NCBI GenBank assembly: GCA_021781315.1
Contig: JAJXXB010000067.1
Coordinates: forward strand, 1-6,479
From: Actinomycetes bacterium
Lineage (GTDB): Bacteria > Actinomycetota > Acidimicrobiia > Acidimicrobiales > RAAP-2
Reading direction: 5' to 3'
DNA: 6,479 nt
In this document: one piece after another, positions 5,614-6,479 of the stretch
Layout of the letters: every line of letters begins with the position of its first letter
Numbering within the stretch: the stretch's first letter is position 1
Program-made: the position numbers and the translations under genes
Notes under the pieces: model-generated
The model's input: the letters and a program-made list of their open reading frames with translations, nothing else
Told to the model about the DNA's origin: nothing
Databases searched by the model: none

Positions 5614-6027
5614 ATGCAAATCGGGGTGCTCGCCGCGCAGACCGGGCTCACGGTCAAGACCATCCGCTACTACGAGGCGATCGGCCTGCTCGACGCGCCA
5701 CGCCGAGCACCGTCGGGCTACCGGGACTACGACCCCGACGCCGCCGAGCGCCTGCGCTTCATTCGCGCGAGCCAGTCGTCCGGGCTCAGCCTCGGCGAAA
5801 TCCGCGGAATCGTCGCGTTCCGCGACCGCGGCGAGTCGCCGTGCGCGCACGTGCTCGACGTGCTGCGCCGACGCGGCGACGAGATCGACCGGCAGATCGA
5901 CGAACTGCGCCGGGCGCGCGGGGTCATCGAGGCGTTGGTGGAGCGAGCACGAGTACTCGACCCGGCCGACTGTCCGCCGTCGGGAGTCTGTCACGTCATC
6001 GCCCCGCCCGACGCGCGGCCGGCTTGA
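5614..6027 (+). CDS. merR: MerR-family heavy-metal-responsive regulator
   Basis: The product is a 137-residue metal-sensing activator. The N-terminal winged helix-turn-helix is clear: IGVLAAQTGLTVKTIRYYEAIGLL (residues 3-26) and GYRDYDPDAAERLRFIRASQSSGLSLGEI (35-63). A long dimerisation helix follows (about 80-115). Metal-site candidates are C77 (SPCAHV), C120 and C126 (DCPPSGVCHV). C77 corresponds to the dimer-interface Cys of MerR/ZntR. C120-x5-C126 is shorter than the x8 loop of classical Hg MerR or the x7 loop of CueR. The divergent merA points to Hg(II) as inducer, but other thiophilic metals cannot be excluded. The ATG at 5614 has AAGGAG 13 nt upstream, a long spacing, and no better in-frame start is seen. 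Confidence 0.92.
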   Translation: MQIGVLAAQTGLTVKTIRYYEAIGLLDAPRRAPSGYRDYDPDAAERLRFIRASQSSGLSLGEIRGIVAFRDRGESPCAHVLDVLRRRGDEIDRQIDELRRARGVIEALVERARVLDPADCPPSGVCHVIAPPDARPA

Positions 6028-6051
6028 CCCGGGCGATGTGGTTGGTCGCAC

Positions 6052-6080
6052 GCCCATCGGGTGACGGCGTCCCGATCGGC
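6052..6080 (+). terminator. Hairpin after merR, possible terminator
   Basis: GCCCATCGGG (6052-6061) and CCCGATCGGC (6071-6080) pair over 10 positions with one C-C mismatch and a 9-nt loop. It starts 25 nt after the merR stop. No T-run follows, so this would be a U-less terminator or an RNA-stabilising stem. The position supports the end of the merR transcript. Confidence 0.45.
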
Positions 6081-6163
6081 CACGCGCCATGAGGCGGTAC
6101 ATTCGAATCGTCGACGCCGCGCTCGACGACGGGCGCGGCTCGTCGGCTAACTCTCGAGGTCCC

Positions 6164-6337
6164 ATGCGAACACAGCGACACACGAACCGATCGCGGCCCA
6201 CACCAACAGTCGACGCGACCGGTTGTGCGCCCGACGCCGGCGTGACGCCGGAGGTCCCGGGCTGTGACACCGGGCCGGCGGGCCGCCTGGCGTGGACCGT
6301 GCGCGAGATCATGGACCTCCTGCGCCGTCGCGGCTAA
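6164..6337 (+). CDS. Possible small protein of 57 residues, function unknown
   Basis: The frame runs from the ATG at 6164 to TAA at 6337. GAGGT lies about 3 nt before the ATG. From about residue 16 the codons end almost only in G or C, like the real genes here, whereas the first 15 codons use many A-ending triplets. The protein has a basic, Thr/Pro-rich start, C21 and C34, and a C-terminal helix RLAWTVREIMDLLRRRG that looks amphipathic. I do not recognise a family. It could be a genuine small gene or the tail of a decayed one. Confidence 0.3.
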   Translation: MRTQRHTNRSRPTPTVDATGCAPDAGVTPEVPGCDTGPAGRLAWTVREIMDLLRRRG

Positions 6338-6461
6338 GGAGGAGTGCGCGACGTCCCGGCCGTCCACTCGGCGTTCGAGGGCCGAGTCGAGCGCTCGATA
6401 GGAAGCGTGCGCACCGGCCCCTAGCGCGGCGGCGCGACGAAGGCCCGGCTACCCTCGGGGC

Positions 6462-6479
6462 ATGACCGGCTCGCACGCA
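6462..6479 (+). CDS. Possible leaderless gene start, cut by the right edge
   Basis: TACCCT (6450-6455) fits a TANNNT -10, and an ATG follows 6 nt later, the spacing of leaderless actinobacterial transcripts. Only six codons (MTGSHA) are inside the window, so nothing can be said of the product. No clear -35 is visible. Confidence 0.25.

Larger units (their letters stand above)
6028..6479. other. Right-edge region with only weak gene evidence
   Basis: Apart from the hairpin after merR, a small candidate gene and a possible start at the very end, I see no recognisable gene on either strand. The open frames on the minus strand here are Arg/Ala-rich with no domain pattern. TACATT at 6098-6103 (plus strand) could be a -10 element for the small candidate gene at 6164. 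Confidence 0.5.

Noticed and set aside
6344..6424. GTG-started 26-codon frame after AAGGAGG
   Set aside because: The Shine-Dalgarno is almost touching the start codon and the frame is very short with no recognisable pattern.

Overview
This is a GC-rich window. It has strong G/C preference at third codon positions, GTG starts and TANNNT-type -10 elements, and its protein relatives look actinobacterial. I infer a high-GC actinobacterium, possibly an acidimicrobial or other environmental lineage, but the sequence alone does not fix the taxon. I see no tRNA, rRNA, CRISPR array, transposase or integrase.

Left and centre (1-4010) look like one physiological module. A minus-strand operon encodes a DUF2249 protein, a MIP18/PaaD-type Fe-S assembly factor and a DUF488 protein. 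Below it, and apparently with its own control site, is a hemerythrin-type di-iron protein that runs off the left edge. Divergent from the operon is a plus-strand 12-helix membrane protein that resembles heme-copper-oxidase subunit I. Converging on that gene is a minus-strand winged-helix regulator whose C-terminal domain has three Cys and one His, consistent with a SufR-like Fe-S sensor. Three intergenic regions carry related AT-rich dyads with TTCTA and TAGAA half-sites 8 nt apart. They lie in front of the hemerythrin gene, between the divergent operon and membrane gene, and (more weakly) in front of the regulator gene. The simplest reading is an autoregulated local regulon responding to an Fe-S-damaging signal such as nitric oxide, oxygen or oxidants, with di-iron repair, Fe-S maturation and a heme membrane protein as outputs. 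This is inference, but it is the most interesting thing here.

Right (4085-6080) is a compact mercury or heavy-metal cassette. merA (mercuric reductase) lies on the minus strand and diverges from a merR-family activator on the plus strand. Between them is a textbook long-spacer (20 bp) MerR-type promoter with an imperfect dyad. No merT, merP or merB is visible. A hairpin just after merR may be its terminator.

The right edge (6081-6479) holds a possible 57-residue small protein gene and, at the very end, a possible leaderless start of another gene. Both are weakly supported.
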